From NCBI GenBank assembly GCA_020152595.1, contig JAIGNY010000076.1:69501-133500 (forward strand): DNA of 64,000 bases. The letters run 5' to 3'. This document shows positions 1 to 13,800 of the stretch, piece after piece; position 1 is the first letter of the stretch, and every line of letters begins with the position of its first letter. This stretch comes from Chiridota heheva (lineage: Eukaryota; Echinodermata; Holothuroidea; Apodida; Chiridotidae). The notes beneath the pieces were generated by a model. It saw only the letters and a list, made by a program, of their open reading frames with translations. It had not been told where the DNA came from and did not search any database. Made by a program: the position numbers and the translations under genes.

Positions 1-1118
1 AACAACAAAAAGTACCATACTTTGTAAGCTCTAAAAGGTGTTTTTTCTTATTTTTCAATGAAAGCGCAAGCAAAATCACAAGGTTATTGCCGCTTTGACC
101 TTTGTAACTCATGAATGAAAGTATTTGGGAGTCCATTTCACACGGCCTGACAATTAACATATATCTGTTTATCAAATACTGTATACACAATCCAACGTGA
201 TTGGGTCAAAAAGGACCCATACTTTTCAACAAATAGAAAGAGATGAGAGAAAACATTTGCGTCAAGTTATGTATTTCTTTATTTTAAATCTGACGTAATC
301 TTAGCACGCCCAAGCCGCGTGGACTGGTTTCCTCTTGTTTGTGTATTATAAATATGCTGTGCAGATACGATTAAGCATTTTCAATGTCGAATTTTGGCTG
401 AATTTCTTCTATTTTTAACAGTTTTCTGATATATTTTATTACACTGAGATATAATTCTTATTTGACTGTATATGTCAGAAATTAAAACATTATTTGGCTG
501 AAATAAAATTGACAACATTTAGGAACAAAGAAGTACAAGAGCGAGGAATAATGACAATATTAGGTTGCAGGATTATGATACCAAAAGTTAAGAACTATGC
601 AATTTATGAAACTTTTTGTGTGAATTAATATCTGTTTATTATATCTTTGAATTGATACTTTTAAGACTTCTTAAAAACCAACCCGCATAATAATGGTACA
701 ATCCAAGTTTATTTATAGTTTTCCGTAACACATCAGCTAGTTCCGCGATTTTTTTCCTTATGCACATTTCAAGGTAAAACATTCCATATGATCAGAATTT
801 TAAAGGGGATTAATACAAAATCACTTTTTTTTGTGGTTTTAAAGATACGTCCTGCGTATAATTTGTTTTTACTTTTAATATGATTGAAATTAATGCCTGA
901 AAGTGACAATGACAGTGCTTTCTAAAAAAAAAAAAAAAAAAAAAAATACAATTTTTGTATTTTGTACCAAACCTGGCAAATTATTAGATTTTCCTATACT
1001 TTAATGTATTGTACTGCTTTACTAGTTATTAGTCATATACCCACAATACACTTTTCTACACATAGTGGGTTATTTAATACACTTTCCATGCATAAAGGTG
1101 AAGGTGCGATAAATGTTT
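1..1118. other. Gene-free upstream sequence
   Basis: AT-rich, with a run of about 23 A at 925-947. No promoter, exon or repeat that I can support. Confidence 0.5.
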
Positions 1119-1440
1119 TGCACTTGTCAGTTGTATGACTTACCCCTACCTGGATAATGTCATTCAACGGTGAGTCATTGACATATGGAATAGTGACTGA
1201 CATGTGTGTGATTGTACCAAGTTGTCAGTCACTAGAATGACTCTGGGGTGGGTCAATTTACTTCAGACCTATTGACTTTGTACAGAGGTGATTGAATTGG
1301 GGTAAGTCATTTCACAAAAAGTGTCAGTCACCTAAGTGACTGAGGGGTGTGTCGATGTACATGTTTTGTCCACCCACTTTAGTGCAATGACTCACCTTGT
1401 CCAGGGGGTGTAGGGTTGAGTCACACAATTGACAAGTGCA
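1119..1440. mobile_element. Small inverted-repeat (MITE-like) element
   Basis: Arms of about 65 bp face each other. Left, TGCACTTGTCAGTTGTATGA then GGTGAGTCATTG. Right, CAATGACTCACC then TCACACAATTGACAAGTGCA. The centre has further TCAGTCAC / GTGACTGA words. No clear target duplication and no coding potential. Confidence 0.75.
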
Positions 1441-3002
1441 TAAGCTACATGTAATCAAACTTAGGCCCATGGTCGATGGTAGGAAATTCTCTCCAAACTT
1501 GCTATCTTACCATATTATGTACCTTTCTTGCTTTAATTCTTATCTTTAGTTCTTTGAAGTCGTTTTAGTGCTCAAAGAGACAAAATTAGAAGGCCCTGTA
1601 ATATACCTGGGAAAAAGGGTTTTCCCACTCGGACCTTCATATTTCTGTCACTTGTATTATTGATGTTGACATCATATTACTTCTATGGTTTTTGTACAGC
1701 TGATTGGCTAACAACTCAAGTAAATTGAGATATTTTCAAGTAGCAAGTAAACATTTTTCATCAAACCTTGACCTCATGTATAATCAACAAAATTTACTTC
1801 AGCTCTAAAATTAATGGATAAATAGCTGTCAAGACTCACAGAAAATAGATAAATTCTACCATTTCCAAGTAAGTTTTAAATGGCAGGATTTTGTGGATAA
1901 ACCACATTTGTTATAAACCTAGTTGATACAGGTTTTTTGATATTTTAGTAAAGAATATTCTCACTTTCTGGGAAGCTGTGTAAAGTTGAATAATGTTTTG
2001 CAAAAAAAAAGTGGCGGAAATCTCTATTGGCATGCATAGGAACAACCATACCTTCATGCGGCCACAGATCAGTAAACAACAGCAATCACACAATGTCAGC
2101 ATACAAAAACAGCTTTAAGTAAAAGAAATTATGGCCGAATGAATGGTAAATGGTTCTATAAATACTGCTTTACTAGAATTTTTCCATGACACGTACATGT
2201 AGGTTAAACACACTAATAGCTGGAAACTACATGTAAGTTAAAGACAGCTTGAATTCAAAAATACTTGATACTGTCAATGTCATTAGTTGTAGGGTTTAAG
2301 GTTTTCTCTTGTGATATATTTTGTAAATGTACCATTGGATCAGGTCTCATTGATATTCAAGGTGTGGTTAAGATTTGATATGGGATTAGAAATCATCATT
2401 GTGTACTTATAATATGGCCTGCAACTACAGTAGGTACATGGTAATCAGTTGTAAATTGGGAGATTAAGACATTAATTTAAAATAATTACCTCTTTATTTC
2501 AAGTTTGAAAGCTGCTTATGATGTTCTGTTTGTTGATTTGCGCAAAGAAATCAAACTTGGTAAATATTCATAACTGTATGAATAGATTTTTTGAATTTTG
2601 AATTCTCTTCCAATTTTTAAATGGAGTTCCAGCTTCTACTGGTTCCAGGATTGAAAAAGAACTGGAGCCATGATTGTGCAATGAATGATGCAGGATGATT
2701 GAGATACATCTGTTGCAATACTATTTATGTGTTCATTTCAGCATGCTAACTGTTTTAGCAAGTACAACCAGTATTTAAAAGCTTTCTTTCTTCCTTCAAA
2801 GTTTACTTCAGGAGAAAGTAATAGTGAAACTTAATTGGCAGATAATTATAAATAGGCCTTTAATGGTGTTATTTATTACTTTTGATTGAGTTTTAACTAC
2901 TTGTTAGTAAAGTGAAGTCCTTTAAATAAGATTTGAAAAAAATGTGTAACAGATGTCTTACAATGATTTAAAACAAAATATTTGATAGGAGGTGGCATGT
3001 GC
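1441..3002. other. Gene-free upstream sequence
   Basis: AT-rich, no coding exon, repeat array or recognisable motif. The TELO2 promoter and 5' UTR exon could lie here or just after the minisatellite, but no defined signal can be shown. Confidence 0.5.
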
Positions 3003-3852
3003 TCTCCCCTAACTACCATTTCCTCCCTGATTACCATATCCTCCCCTAACTACCATTTTCTCCACTAACTATCATATCCTCCCCTAATTACCATATCCTC
3101 CCCTAATTACCATATCCTCCCCTAACTACCATATCCTCCCCTAACTATCATATCCTCCCCTAATTACCATATCCTCCCCTTACTATCATATCCTCCCCTA
3201 ACTACCATATCCTCCCCTAACTACCATATCCTCCCCTAACTATCATATCTTCCCTTAACTACCATATCCTTCCCTAACTACCATATCCTCCCATAACTAC
3301 CATATCTTCCTCTAACTACCATATTCTCCCCTAACTACCATATCCTCCGCCAAATACCATATCTTTCCCTTACTACCATATCCTCCCCTAACTACCATAT
3401 CCTCCCCTAACTACCATATCCTCCTCTAACTACCATATCCTCCCCTAACTACCATATCCTCCTCTAACTACCATATCCTCCCCTAACTACCATATTCTCT
3501 CCTAACTACCATATCCTCCCCTAATTACCATATCCTCCCCTAACTACCATATCCTCCCCTAACTACCATATCCTCCTTTAACTACCATATCCTCCCCTAA
3601 GTACCATATCCTCCCCTAACTACCATATCTCCCCTAACTACCATATCCTCCTTTAACTACCATATCCTCCCCTAAGTACCATATCCTCCCCTAACTACCA
3701 TATCTTCCCCTAGCTACCATATCCTTCTCTAACTACCATATCCTCCCCTAACTACCATATCCTTCCCTAACTACCATATCTTCCCCTAACTACCATATCC
3801 TCCTCAAATTACCATTTCCTCCTCTAACTACCATATTCTCCCCTAAATACCA
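3003..3852 (+). repeat. 19-bp minisatellite with a nearly G-free strand, about 45 units
   Basis: Unit TACCATATCCTCCCCTAAC with variants TATCATATC, TCTTCCCTT and TTTAAC. Across 850 bp the + strand has only a handful of G, while the minus strand carries a GGGGAGG in nearly every unit. It lies about 600 bp before the first TELO2 coding exon, so in the promoter region or the first intron. Confidence 0.96.
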
Positions 3853-4458
3853 TATTACTGAGGTAATTACAAATACTTTTTAATTGAAATTAAGTATTTG
3901 TGTTAAATATCATTGAAATTATGTTTAACCAAGTATTTTGTGCATCCTGGATCTTATAGTAAAGTTACATGTAGTCCAACCTAATCTACTGTACAGTAGG
4001 CAAGCAAGTTTAGTGAAACACATAAAACTTTCAGAATAAAGCAGATTTTCTCTATGAATGTGCTATGCTGAAGCTAAGAGCTATTGGAAGTGAGCTCAGA
4101 CAAGAAATGAAGCACGGAATGTACATGTACACTGAAAATTCTGCAATCCTGTGTATTTTCCACAATAAATTGTGAAGGGGAGGTACATTTAAACTTGGTT
4201 AACGTGCATTGTCATATCCTGAAAGATTCAAGGAAATGTGAAATTACATCAATTTGGAAATTCCAAATACAGAAGTATTTTAGGGAAGGAATAAAACACA
4301 TATTTCACTCAGCCATATTTCACATGTATTAGAAAACTTATCACAAATGCAATTTGTAAAATAACAAAGTACTTTTAAAGTAATAAAGTACTTTAATCTT
4401 GTTCAAGATTACTTTTGAACATTTTGTTTTATTTGATATTTTGCTCTTTTGTGGACAG
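3853..4458 (+). other. Sequence before TELO2 exon 1
   Basis: AT-rich. It ends in a splice acceptor (TTTGATATTTTGCTCTTTTG then TGGACAG) so at least its right part is an intron of the 5' UTR. Nothing else recognised. Confidence 0.5.
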
Positions 4459-4466
4459 ATTATTGT

Positions 4467-4867
4467 ATGGATGCCTCAAACAGCCCTTACATGGAACTCA
4501 ATGCCAAGCTGCAACAGCATGTGATATCTTCAAAGCAGACGCTATCTGTTTCCAGGGATGCAAAGGAGATCCTTAGAATTCTCCATTTTTTCAGAAGTCT
4601 TTCTTCATCACAGTCTGATGGAATAGATTATGTCATTCTGCACTTCTTTCCAGAAATAACCTCCAAGGAATATTTCATTTCAAGGCAGGAATTTTGCAGG
4701 CTGCACTATGTGAGAGTTTGTGACTTTCTTCTTAGTCAGCTGACGCTTGACTGGTTTGGGATATTTGGTAGAGAATCTGATGGTCAGCAAACTTTTGATG
4801 GAATTTTCTTGGATGATAATCATCAAGACTCCTTAAAAGTTCTTTGCTCAGCAATTTCAAAAAGCAG
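4467..4867 (+). CDS. TELO2: TELO2 coding exon 1 (N-terminus)
   Basis: An acceptor TTTGTGGACAG ends at 4458, so a 5' UTR exon lies upstream. ATG at 4467 gives MDASNSPYMELNAK and aligns with the human start. The exon encodes residues 1-133 of the N-terminal helical domain (LRILHFFRSL, ISRQEFCRLHYVRVCDFLL, LDWFGIFG). The donor is CAG|GTACTG and the exon ends in phase 2. A longer open frame runs to 4910 but only by reading into the intron. Confidence 0.88.
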
Positions 4868-7800
4868 GTACTGTATGTCAGTTATTGTACGTTTAGTGAA
4901 TAGGAATTAACAAAATTACCTAAGACTACCTAAGGATTTTTACCATTAAAAGTGAGGATTTAAAATATTTTAGATGTTAAACAGCTTCTTTTATGTGGCA
5001 AACGTAATATTGAATGACTTCATGTACAGTATAATAAGTGACCCGAATTTCAACCACCCCCAAAGTTCAACCTTTTTGTCATTCATGCAATTTTTCCCAC
5101 CTTAACAAAGTTGGACAAGATTGTTTTGATTACCAATTGTCAATTAAACTCCTTTATAACCTATCAAACTTTGATGTGAAGTTTTAGAAAACATTCTATT
5201 GAAATTTATTTCAACCAGTATCAATGATCGGACATTAAATGTTTTACTGGTACACCTGCTGGGCAATTCGGCATATCTAAGACACGCTGGTTGAAATTTG
5301 ATTTAGTTCAAATTGACCAAAATTATGAGATATTTTACCAAAAATTCAACAAAGTGACACCACGTATCTCAAATTGATTTCATACATTGTTTCAGAGGAT
5401 TGGAGAATAAGTTGGAACATTGATGAGTAAATTGTGTGTTTTCATCTTGAAAAAAACAAAAAAACAAATTTGATGGATATTTATTTATTTTTCATAAGGT
5501 TGGCAATTTTTTTTACAATGCCAAAGAGGATATTTTATTATTCTGAAAGTTTCTTTTCTATTATTACACATAGTACACAATAAGGTTGGGCAGTATTGGT
5601 TGTTGCGCAATAACGTTATATCGGCAGGAAAATACTGAAATACCGGTATTCATTAAAATCTATCTTCAAGAAGTTGTTGATTGAAGAAACTAGGTGAATA
5701 AAAATCTTAAATAATTTCTGGATGCTCTACGAACAAACAAAGACTTTTAATTAGGAACAGGCGAACTCTGACCTTACAGATCTGAAAGTAGATCCCATTT
5801 TGTCTTTTCGCAGTCCAAGCTTCAGACGGAACAAGTGCCTATCCTCTTGCAAGATTTTATAAAAAGACATAAATTTGCCGATTTGGTGTGGGTATGGTGC
5901 ACTCGCAGTGATACAGATGCATCAGGAGCAGCTAAACAGAGGGTGGTGTGGGAGCAAGACTTGATTCTCATAGCAACACTGCCTGACAGGATGGCGAACA
6001 TACTCCAGAAAGATAATTGGTAAGAAGTCATATTCCAGTTTAATGGAGGCTGCCAGTATAATAGAGGCTGTTGCTGTTTTGTCACAGTAGCGTTAGTGAC
6101 GTTTTGCATGATGCACATCAAGCTGCACATACTAAAGGATTAGTATAGCAGTAACATATATCAACCTTTTATGAAAGTGAGCAGAAAGGCAACAGGATTG
6201 TGAGAAACTACTTGTATATCTTGTTCCATATAGAAGATATTTGATTTTATAGATACAATTTTGTTCAATTTAGTAAGGTGAGTGTCACCTCATACAATGC
6301 TGCAATATAGAAAGCATGGGAGAAATAAAATTTTAGAAAGGGAAGCTATTAAAGAACTTAATTGGAAGTTCATTATGTAAGCGATAAAAGGTCCCGACGA
6401 CGAATGAACACACAATTACAATGACGGGGTCGTCGCCTGCGTATTTGGTTATGATAGAAACAATGCTATCACAAAACGCTTAATACGATTAGGACGAGAA
6501 CACAGGTACGACTTACAGACAGACATAACATCGACAACCAAGTCAATGTCCACGGCCTTTGATAACCAGTTGTGGTGTGCTGGCGTGTCTACCCAACCCA
6601 GGATTGAACCCAGGGCCTCGTGGTCTGTAGACAGGTATGATAACCGCTACACTACAGTAGGTAGACATAAAAGGTTCCTATTTCTCCAGAAATTTTATTG
6701 CAAATTAGGTCAAAGTGAGATTCCTAGTTCTGGGTCAATCACCTGTTTGTGTAGGATTTTTGCTAGGCATTTAAATTGTTGTAAGTTGTCATGTAGTTTT
6801 AGACATTTTGTTTAAGGTTTTGATTCCCTTGTCGATGTCTGAGTTTTTATTGGATAATTTCTTTGATCATTTGAAAGTCATGCAGAGTTCAATAGCAGTT
6901 CCTCAGTCAAACTGGTCATTGATATGCAGACTGGTCAGTTATGTAGTTGAAAAAGTGGTACTTGTTAAATAGACATAAGACATGTTTCTTCTGTGATGAA
7001 TTATTTTCATGTTAAAACAAAATATTTCATCAGATAAAAGGAAACACAATTTTTTAACCAAGTTAAAAAGGTAATAAATTTATCCAACAATTTTAGCAGC
7101 TTGATTTGATGTTTTATTTGATTCCTTGTAATTGAGGAATATCTGAATAAACTAGAAGATCTTTGTTTTATTTTTTGTGACAGGTCTATCTTTTATCCTG
7201 CTCAGTATATTCAGATACTTGCAGATGATATCCTGGAAGTCCTCAACAGAGCTTTTCTGAAATTAAAAGGTAAACTCGTACTTGTCAGGTCTTGAGAATT
7301 ATGTCCTTTTTTTTGTGGTTTTGGGCAGGATAACTTGAGACTTGATTTCAATTACCAGACGTTTTTGCAGAATTGGTATGCCTTTATTGGAAAACATTCA
7401 TTGCTGATATCTGTAACTTAAATGAAACAAATAATACCAGTTTATTGTCTGCTCTTCTTTTTCATATTTAAAACTGTACGTAAGCTTTTAAAAACAAAAA
7501 CAGTGCATCAAGAAATGGAAAACGTACATAAGCTGAATGTTGAGTGACTTCACTTTAGTGTATAGTATCATACATTGTGAAATCTGGCTGTATTAGGGCC
7601 ATTCTCTGGCAGGTCACACATGTAATGTAACAGAGAATCAGGGCCCCAACACCAGGATGGGAAAGGATGAGGGGGAAGCATGCTCTCAATAATTTTCCAA
7701 CCAATGGTTTTCAAGTAGACCTTATTTGTGTTAATTATTCAAAAAAATAATTGGCAATTGACAATGTCAGTCTTCTCCCCCTCCCCTCCCTCCAATATGA

Positions 7801-10800
7801 AACCTGTGTTGGGGGCCCTGAGAATGGCTTCAGTGGACCCATGGGGTCTCCCAGGAATCCACTGGGACCATTCTTTGGCTGGTCAAACATGTAATGTAAC
7901 AGAGAATGACCCATTAGTTTTTCAAGTGATTGGACTTTGTGTCAGTAATTTCAATAATGTACATTTCTGTAATGACTTACTGTGAGTGTGCAATGTGCAG
8001 ATGCAATGTTGAATTGCCCAACAGGTATGCTGATAAAGTAGATGATTGCCGTCTTGTATATATTGTTTTTGATTTGTAGAGCCCTAAATAATTAATAAAT
8101 CATTTTACAGAATGAATTAAGAAAAAGAGAGTTATCCAGAAGGAGAAGTCAATGGTGAATAAAATCCAAAGTGATCTCTGAATGTTGAAAAGGAAGTGAT
8201 ACATCTTTACAAAATATTTAAAATAATAATAACTGAATGATTTGTAGCAACAAATTTCCATGTTCCAAACGTTTTTACATGACATTGCAAGTATTAATCT
8301 TTTTAAGATTATGATATCATATACTTTTCATATATGTATTCTATCCATGCGTCATACCTATGATTCATTTCCATTTTCTCTTTAACTCTAAAAGTTTTAT
8401 AATTCAATTTAATATGCATGTCATGTAACTTCTGGTCTGAAGCCAGTAATTTCTGCAAAAATTTGTTAAAAGCTTTAACTATAATATATCTTTAATTTTT
8501 TTTTTTTTTAAACATTTTTTTATTATTCTTTATTCTCCCCTTCTACACCTACACCTAACCTTTTCTCCCACATTCAGCTTTTTCCCTTTATCTCACTTAC
8601 AAACCTTTCATCTCCTCACTATCCTTACTCTTACACCATTATTTAAAAACACCCTCTTGGCAAATTTGACTCTGACTGTCATGGGGCCGTTAAATATCAA
8701 CATACCAAACCAAACCTTAACAGTGCATGTGAGGTCGGGTATCTATTGTCCTTCCATGTCAGAGGGTCTAATTTAAAAATGAAGGTTACTTGAGAATTCC
8801 AGCAAGAGAAGTTTATGAGCTGCCAATATTGTTACTAGTTTGAGAAGCAAAAGATTCTCATTTTGATATATTTATTTGATCACTGAGTAAAGAATTCTGT
8901 TCTTGTTCAAATTTGTGTCTCAAAGTCTTGCAAAATGTAAATAATTTGCCGTTAAACATCAACAAACCAAACCATCTTTATCAAGAAGACTTCTTCTTTG
9001 TCAAGAAGATGACAATGGTCACCAAACAAAACAACAAGTTCTTAAGGACTTATTAAACTTTCTTTGATTTCAAATGCAGATGATACAATTTGCATTAATA
9101 TTTATTGTTATTTTGTTTTTCTTTGAAGCATCTGAAGACTGCTCCATTGCATTTGTCAGCCACCTGATTGGTAAAATCTGCATTACAGGTTATGGAGGTA
9201 AAGCTATTGACTTTGATTTAAGAAGGAAATAAGTCATTTAAGAGTACATGTCATACATACAGTTCTCAAGTTCTCCAGAAAGACAGTACATGTGGGGAGA
9301 TTTCTGAATACATGCAAATTTATGGCGTAGCCAATTGGAGGCATGCAATTCTAAGATATTTGTACAATTGAATTAATTTCATGTCTGAAATTCAACAGCG
9401 GATGACGTGATATCTTTCTTGTCAAAAAGGAGTTAAATTTAAATCATCAAAACAATGGCTTTTCATGAGAAAATGGAAAGCTGTTAAGCTGATGGCATCA
9501 CAAATTTGCATGTTTTTTTTAAAAGGTAGGGCTGAAAATTGAAACAGCTGGAAAGTGATCAATATTTAGGACATTTTGATGAAATTTGTTGCATTTGAAT
9601 GATTTTCAATAGAATTTCAGACATATTAGCTAATGGTTCTTCAGTTGTAACTAGTTCTTTTAGAAATACAGTACCAGCAAAAAGCAACTTAAGTAATGTC
9701 GTAAAACAGGATTTAAAGAATTTTGTTCTAAGAAAATTGCTTGAAACTCTGCAGTAGATCTGATACATGTTGGTGACGTAACTTACACAGTGGTTATTGA
9801 TTAGCTCGTCATTATTTTTGTAAATTTTGAACAATCAGAAACTGAATTGTATTGTATGTTTTCCTCCATGTTTACACGAGAACTTGCCTTGAAAGAGTAT
9901 TGGTCACATGCTTTTTACAAGCATTATAAGTTGTATCCAAAAGTAATTAGTGTAATTTTTACCAATATGGGAAGTTTGTCATCCCAAGATATTTCTTAAT
10001 AAATTATTTTAATCCTTTTCGTGTAATGTAGGAAAACATCACAAGGGATGGCATTGAAGACAAGTTTCTTCAAAGTCTTCTCGTTTGTGTACAAATATTT
10101 GATTCAATTAAAAATCATATATAGAGGGATTTCATCACATGACTCTAGCTCATCTGGAAGCCATTTTGCGGGCAAGGTCATTACGTTTCACATAGCTCCG
10201 TCACATCACACGACACGTTCAACAAACATACTGCCTGCGAACCTACCTACCAGTACCAGTTCAGCGAATTTTATTGTTTTTGCGGCGGCGATTTTACCTC
10301 ATATTCCCTAACGTTTGATATATTCACCAGGTATACGAAGAGTAACTTTGACATGAACGCCATCTGAATGTTCGTTATATGCAGACAAAGCCTACATACC
10401 TGGCATAAAGTGCTCACTGCAAATACTAACGTTATTGTGAACCGAAGGTTGAAAGACCTTTGTGTTGTACAGCAGAAACCCACTTCGACGTCAATCAGGA
10501 TCAGATCGAAAACGATTTATTCCCTGACATACGTGTATTAGTGCAACCAATGGCACAGCAAGATTCCAGCATAATTATCCTAGACATTTTTTCTCATGCA
10601 AGCGTTTGTAAGTCTAGATAAGTGTACAGCAAACGATCGTTCTCACCTAACAAAATGGCAATGTAAACAAAGTCACGTGACCTCATGACGCCAGCTGAAA
10701 CACCCTTATTTAGTCAGGTATGGGCCCTTTGCGCATCTGTTAAGAAAACCATTAGAAGAAAACCACTGAAGTATAATTATTGTTATTTGTATTATTAGAA

Positions 10801-13800
10801 AATTTAGTTTTAATTGAAATGCTTTTCAGATATTCTTCTGGAGTACCTGCTTCCACACCTCTTGCACTCAGCATCATCTAATAGCATGTGGAGTAAGATT
10901 TGCATACAACTCTTCACTCAAGGACCAGAAAGAAGCATGGAAATCTTACTTGACCTGCTATTGAGGAGAATATCCTGGTAAGACATTTTCCTCTGATGAT
11001 AGTTATACCTGTTTACTCCTCTCACAGTTATTCTGGGCTCTCTCACCCCCTCCCCATTCCAACCCCAAGCCATTCCCCCAACCCCCACATCCACCCTTAC
11101 CACACTCCAACTACAACAAATTTCATGTAAATTTACACTGCATTGAACCATTCTTGTTACTTGTTATTCTAGGTTTTATCACTCCCATCCCAATACCCAC
11201 CTCTACCCCCAACAAAAAAAACATTTTATGTAAATTTATACTGCATTGAACCATTCTTGTCCATTTTGTTACCATCTGTCCCTGTATTTTTGTACTTCAA
11301 GTTGTGTTACATTTTATTGATAAGAACTCCCCGGCACCATTATCCTGAGATATTTACTTTCTGCAACGCAACATGAAGCTAACCCAGAATGATTGGATTT
11401 GATTGTCATCGTCTTTTATCTTACTTAATGAAGTAGTAAGTATTGTTTGTTTAAGATATGAGCCAAAAATTATGGTAATGCCAAATCTTATAATAGATAC
11501 CCTTAAATTCCAAAAAGTTGCTGCATTTAAAGATGTAGATTATGTAGATAACACATGGTAAATTTCTGCTTTTGTGAAACATCATTTAACTTTAAGTGGA
11601 ACACTCTTTGAATGGAACACTCTTTAAATGGAACACTCTTTACATAGAACACTCTTTAAATGGAACACCCTTTAAATGGAACACTCTTTAAATGGAAGAC
11701 TTTAAATGGGACACCTTTTAAATGGAAGACTCTTTAAATGGAAGACTTTAAATGGGACACCTTTTAAATGGAAGACTCTTTAAATGGAATACTCTTTAAA
11801 TGGAACACTCTTTAAATGGAACACTCTTTAAATGGAGCACTCTTTAAATGGAAGACTTTAAATGGGACACCTTTTAAATGGAAGACTCTTTAAATGGAAT
11901 ACTCTTTAAATGGAACACTCTTTAAATAGAACACTCTTTAAATGGAACACCCTTTAAATGGAACACTCTTTAAATGGAAGACTTTAAATGGGACACCTTT
12001 TAAATGGAAGACTCTTTAAATGGAATACTCTTTAAATGGAACACTCTTTAAATGGAACACTCTTTAAATGGAGCACTCTTTAAATGGAACACTCTTTAAA
12101 TGGAGCACTCTTCAAATGGAGCACTCTTTAAATGGAAGACTTTAAATGGAACACTCTTTAAATGGAAGACTCTTTAAATGGAATACTCTTTAAATGGAAC
12201 ACTCTTTAAATGGAACACTCTTTAAATGGAGCACTCTTCAAATGGAGCACTCTTTAAATGGAAGACTTTAAATGGAACACTCTTTAAATGGAACACTTTA
12301 AATGGGACACTCTTTAAATGGAACACTTTTTAAATGGAACACTTCAAATCTTTAAACAAACTTGCAAAGTTTTGTAGTTATGGCTGATGTATGTAGCTAT
12401 ATTTGATAGCTATTTTCACCAATTTAGCTGGCTTTGTCTCTGTCACTACTTATTTAAAGATGAAAGTATTTACAACTATTTTTTTATTAACATTTGCTTC
12501 ATTTTTACATATTTTGCCCAAGAAGGTATGGATATGTCTCCCTCATCATCGGAGACGCTGTTCTCACCAGTCATAAGGTCAATTTCCTGATGACGCACAA
12601 ATATCTGTTGATGAGATGCACAGAAAAGGAACTCATTTTACAGAATATTATTGGTTACCTTGGCAACTCAGCAAGCAGATGTCATCTTGTGCCAAAAGTA
12701 AGAAAGTGTCATATTTGTTACATCACCGTACATACAAATAATACACACTTGCACCATTCCGCATATATCACACATAACAGGTTGCAAAAATGGATCAAGT
12801 GTGATTGGATTTATCATTACTTACGTTGCCTCCTTCCTTCAGCATGCTTCCCTCTACAACCATATTTAATTCCCCTCTTCCACCCCCTCCCTACTTTGTT
12901 TTGTTTCACCCATGCACCTCCTCTCTTGATCACAGCTTTCTGACTTTTGTTCTTGAATTTCTCTCATTCTCCCTCTGTTTTCTTTCCTTCCTACCTCTAA
13001 AATGATCTGACCTCTTAGGCAGAATTTGACCCTCGTTGTCGTGGTGCCGTTAAGACCACATCAAACAAACTTACGTTGCTTTGACTTTCATATATGTCCA
13101 TGTCAAGATCGACCTCTGCATTTGTAATTCCAAACCTGAATGACTTGCACCATGCAGGTTTCGACAAATCTGGCTACCCTGGACAACCAAAAATATTATC
13201 TGGGCAACCATGATATTTACTTGACCTGCCCGGATGTACAACTTTGTTTAGAGCAAAATTTGCATTGCAGGTATACATATAAATTTGAGCAACCTTATTT
13301 ACTTTCATGACAATCATGAATTCATATATTCCTGCCCGGCGGGCAAGTTGAATTTGTGTTGATTTGTTGATCCCTGCCACTATGCACTTGGAGTCAATAT
13401 TAGTCATGAAAATGTTTGCGACATAGGAAGACTTCCCAACAATATTTATTACAAATTTAGAATTAAATCTTAGAATAGGTCACACCCACCTCACTCACTC
13501 CCATCTCCTTATTGGCTCCCCCCAGCCCCTCTGCAACAATTGCCATTGCACCCTTACAGTCCATCACATTCTCCTTGTTTGCCCCCTGTACAATCTTCCC
13601 ATAGCCTCCCTCGCCCCCCTCAACTCAATCGCCGAGTTCTTCCAGAAAAACCCTCTGGCTAAAATTATCTCCTTTCTTCATCATGCTTCCCTCTACAACC
13701 ATGTTTAGTCCTCCTTCCCCCCACTCCTCTTCCTCTACTTTGTTTCTTTTCACCCATGAACTTCTCCTCTCTCGTTTTAAGCTTTCTGACTTTTAGTTTT

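Noticed and set aside
3003-3852. Minus-strand TTAGGGG words, near a gene named for telomere length.
   Set aside because: The 19-bp unit is not a telomere repeat (TTAGGG in tandem is absent), and the gene name has nothing to do with local telomere sequence.
12805-13005. Short frames near 12.9 kb as an extension of TELO2 exon 6.
   Set aside because: They fall after the donor at 12698 and inside a LINE copy with a target-site duplication.
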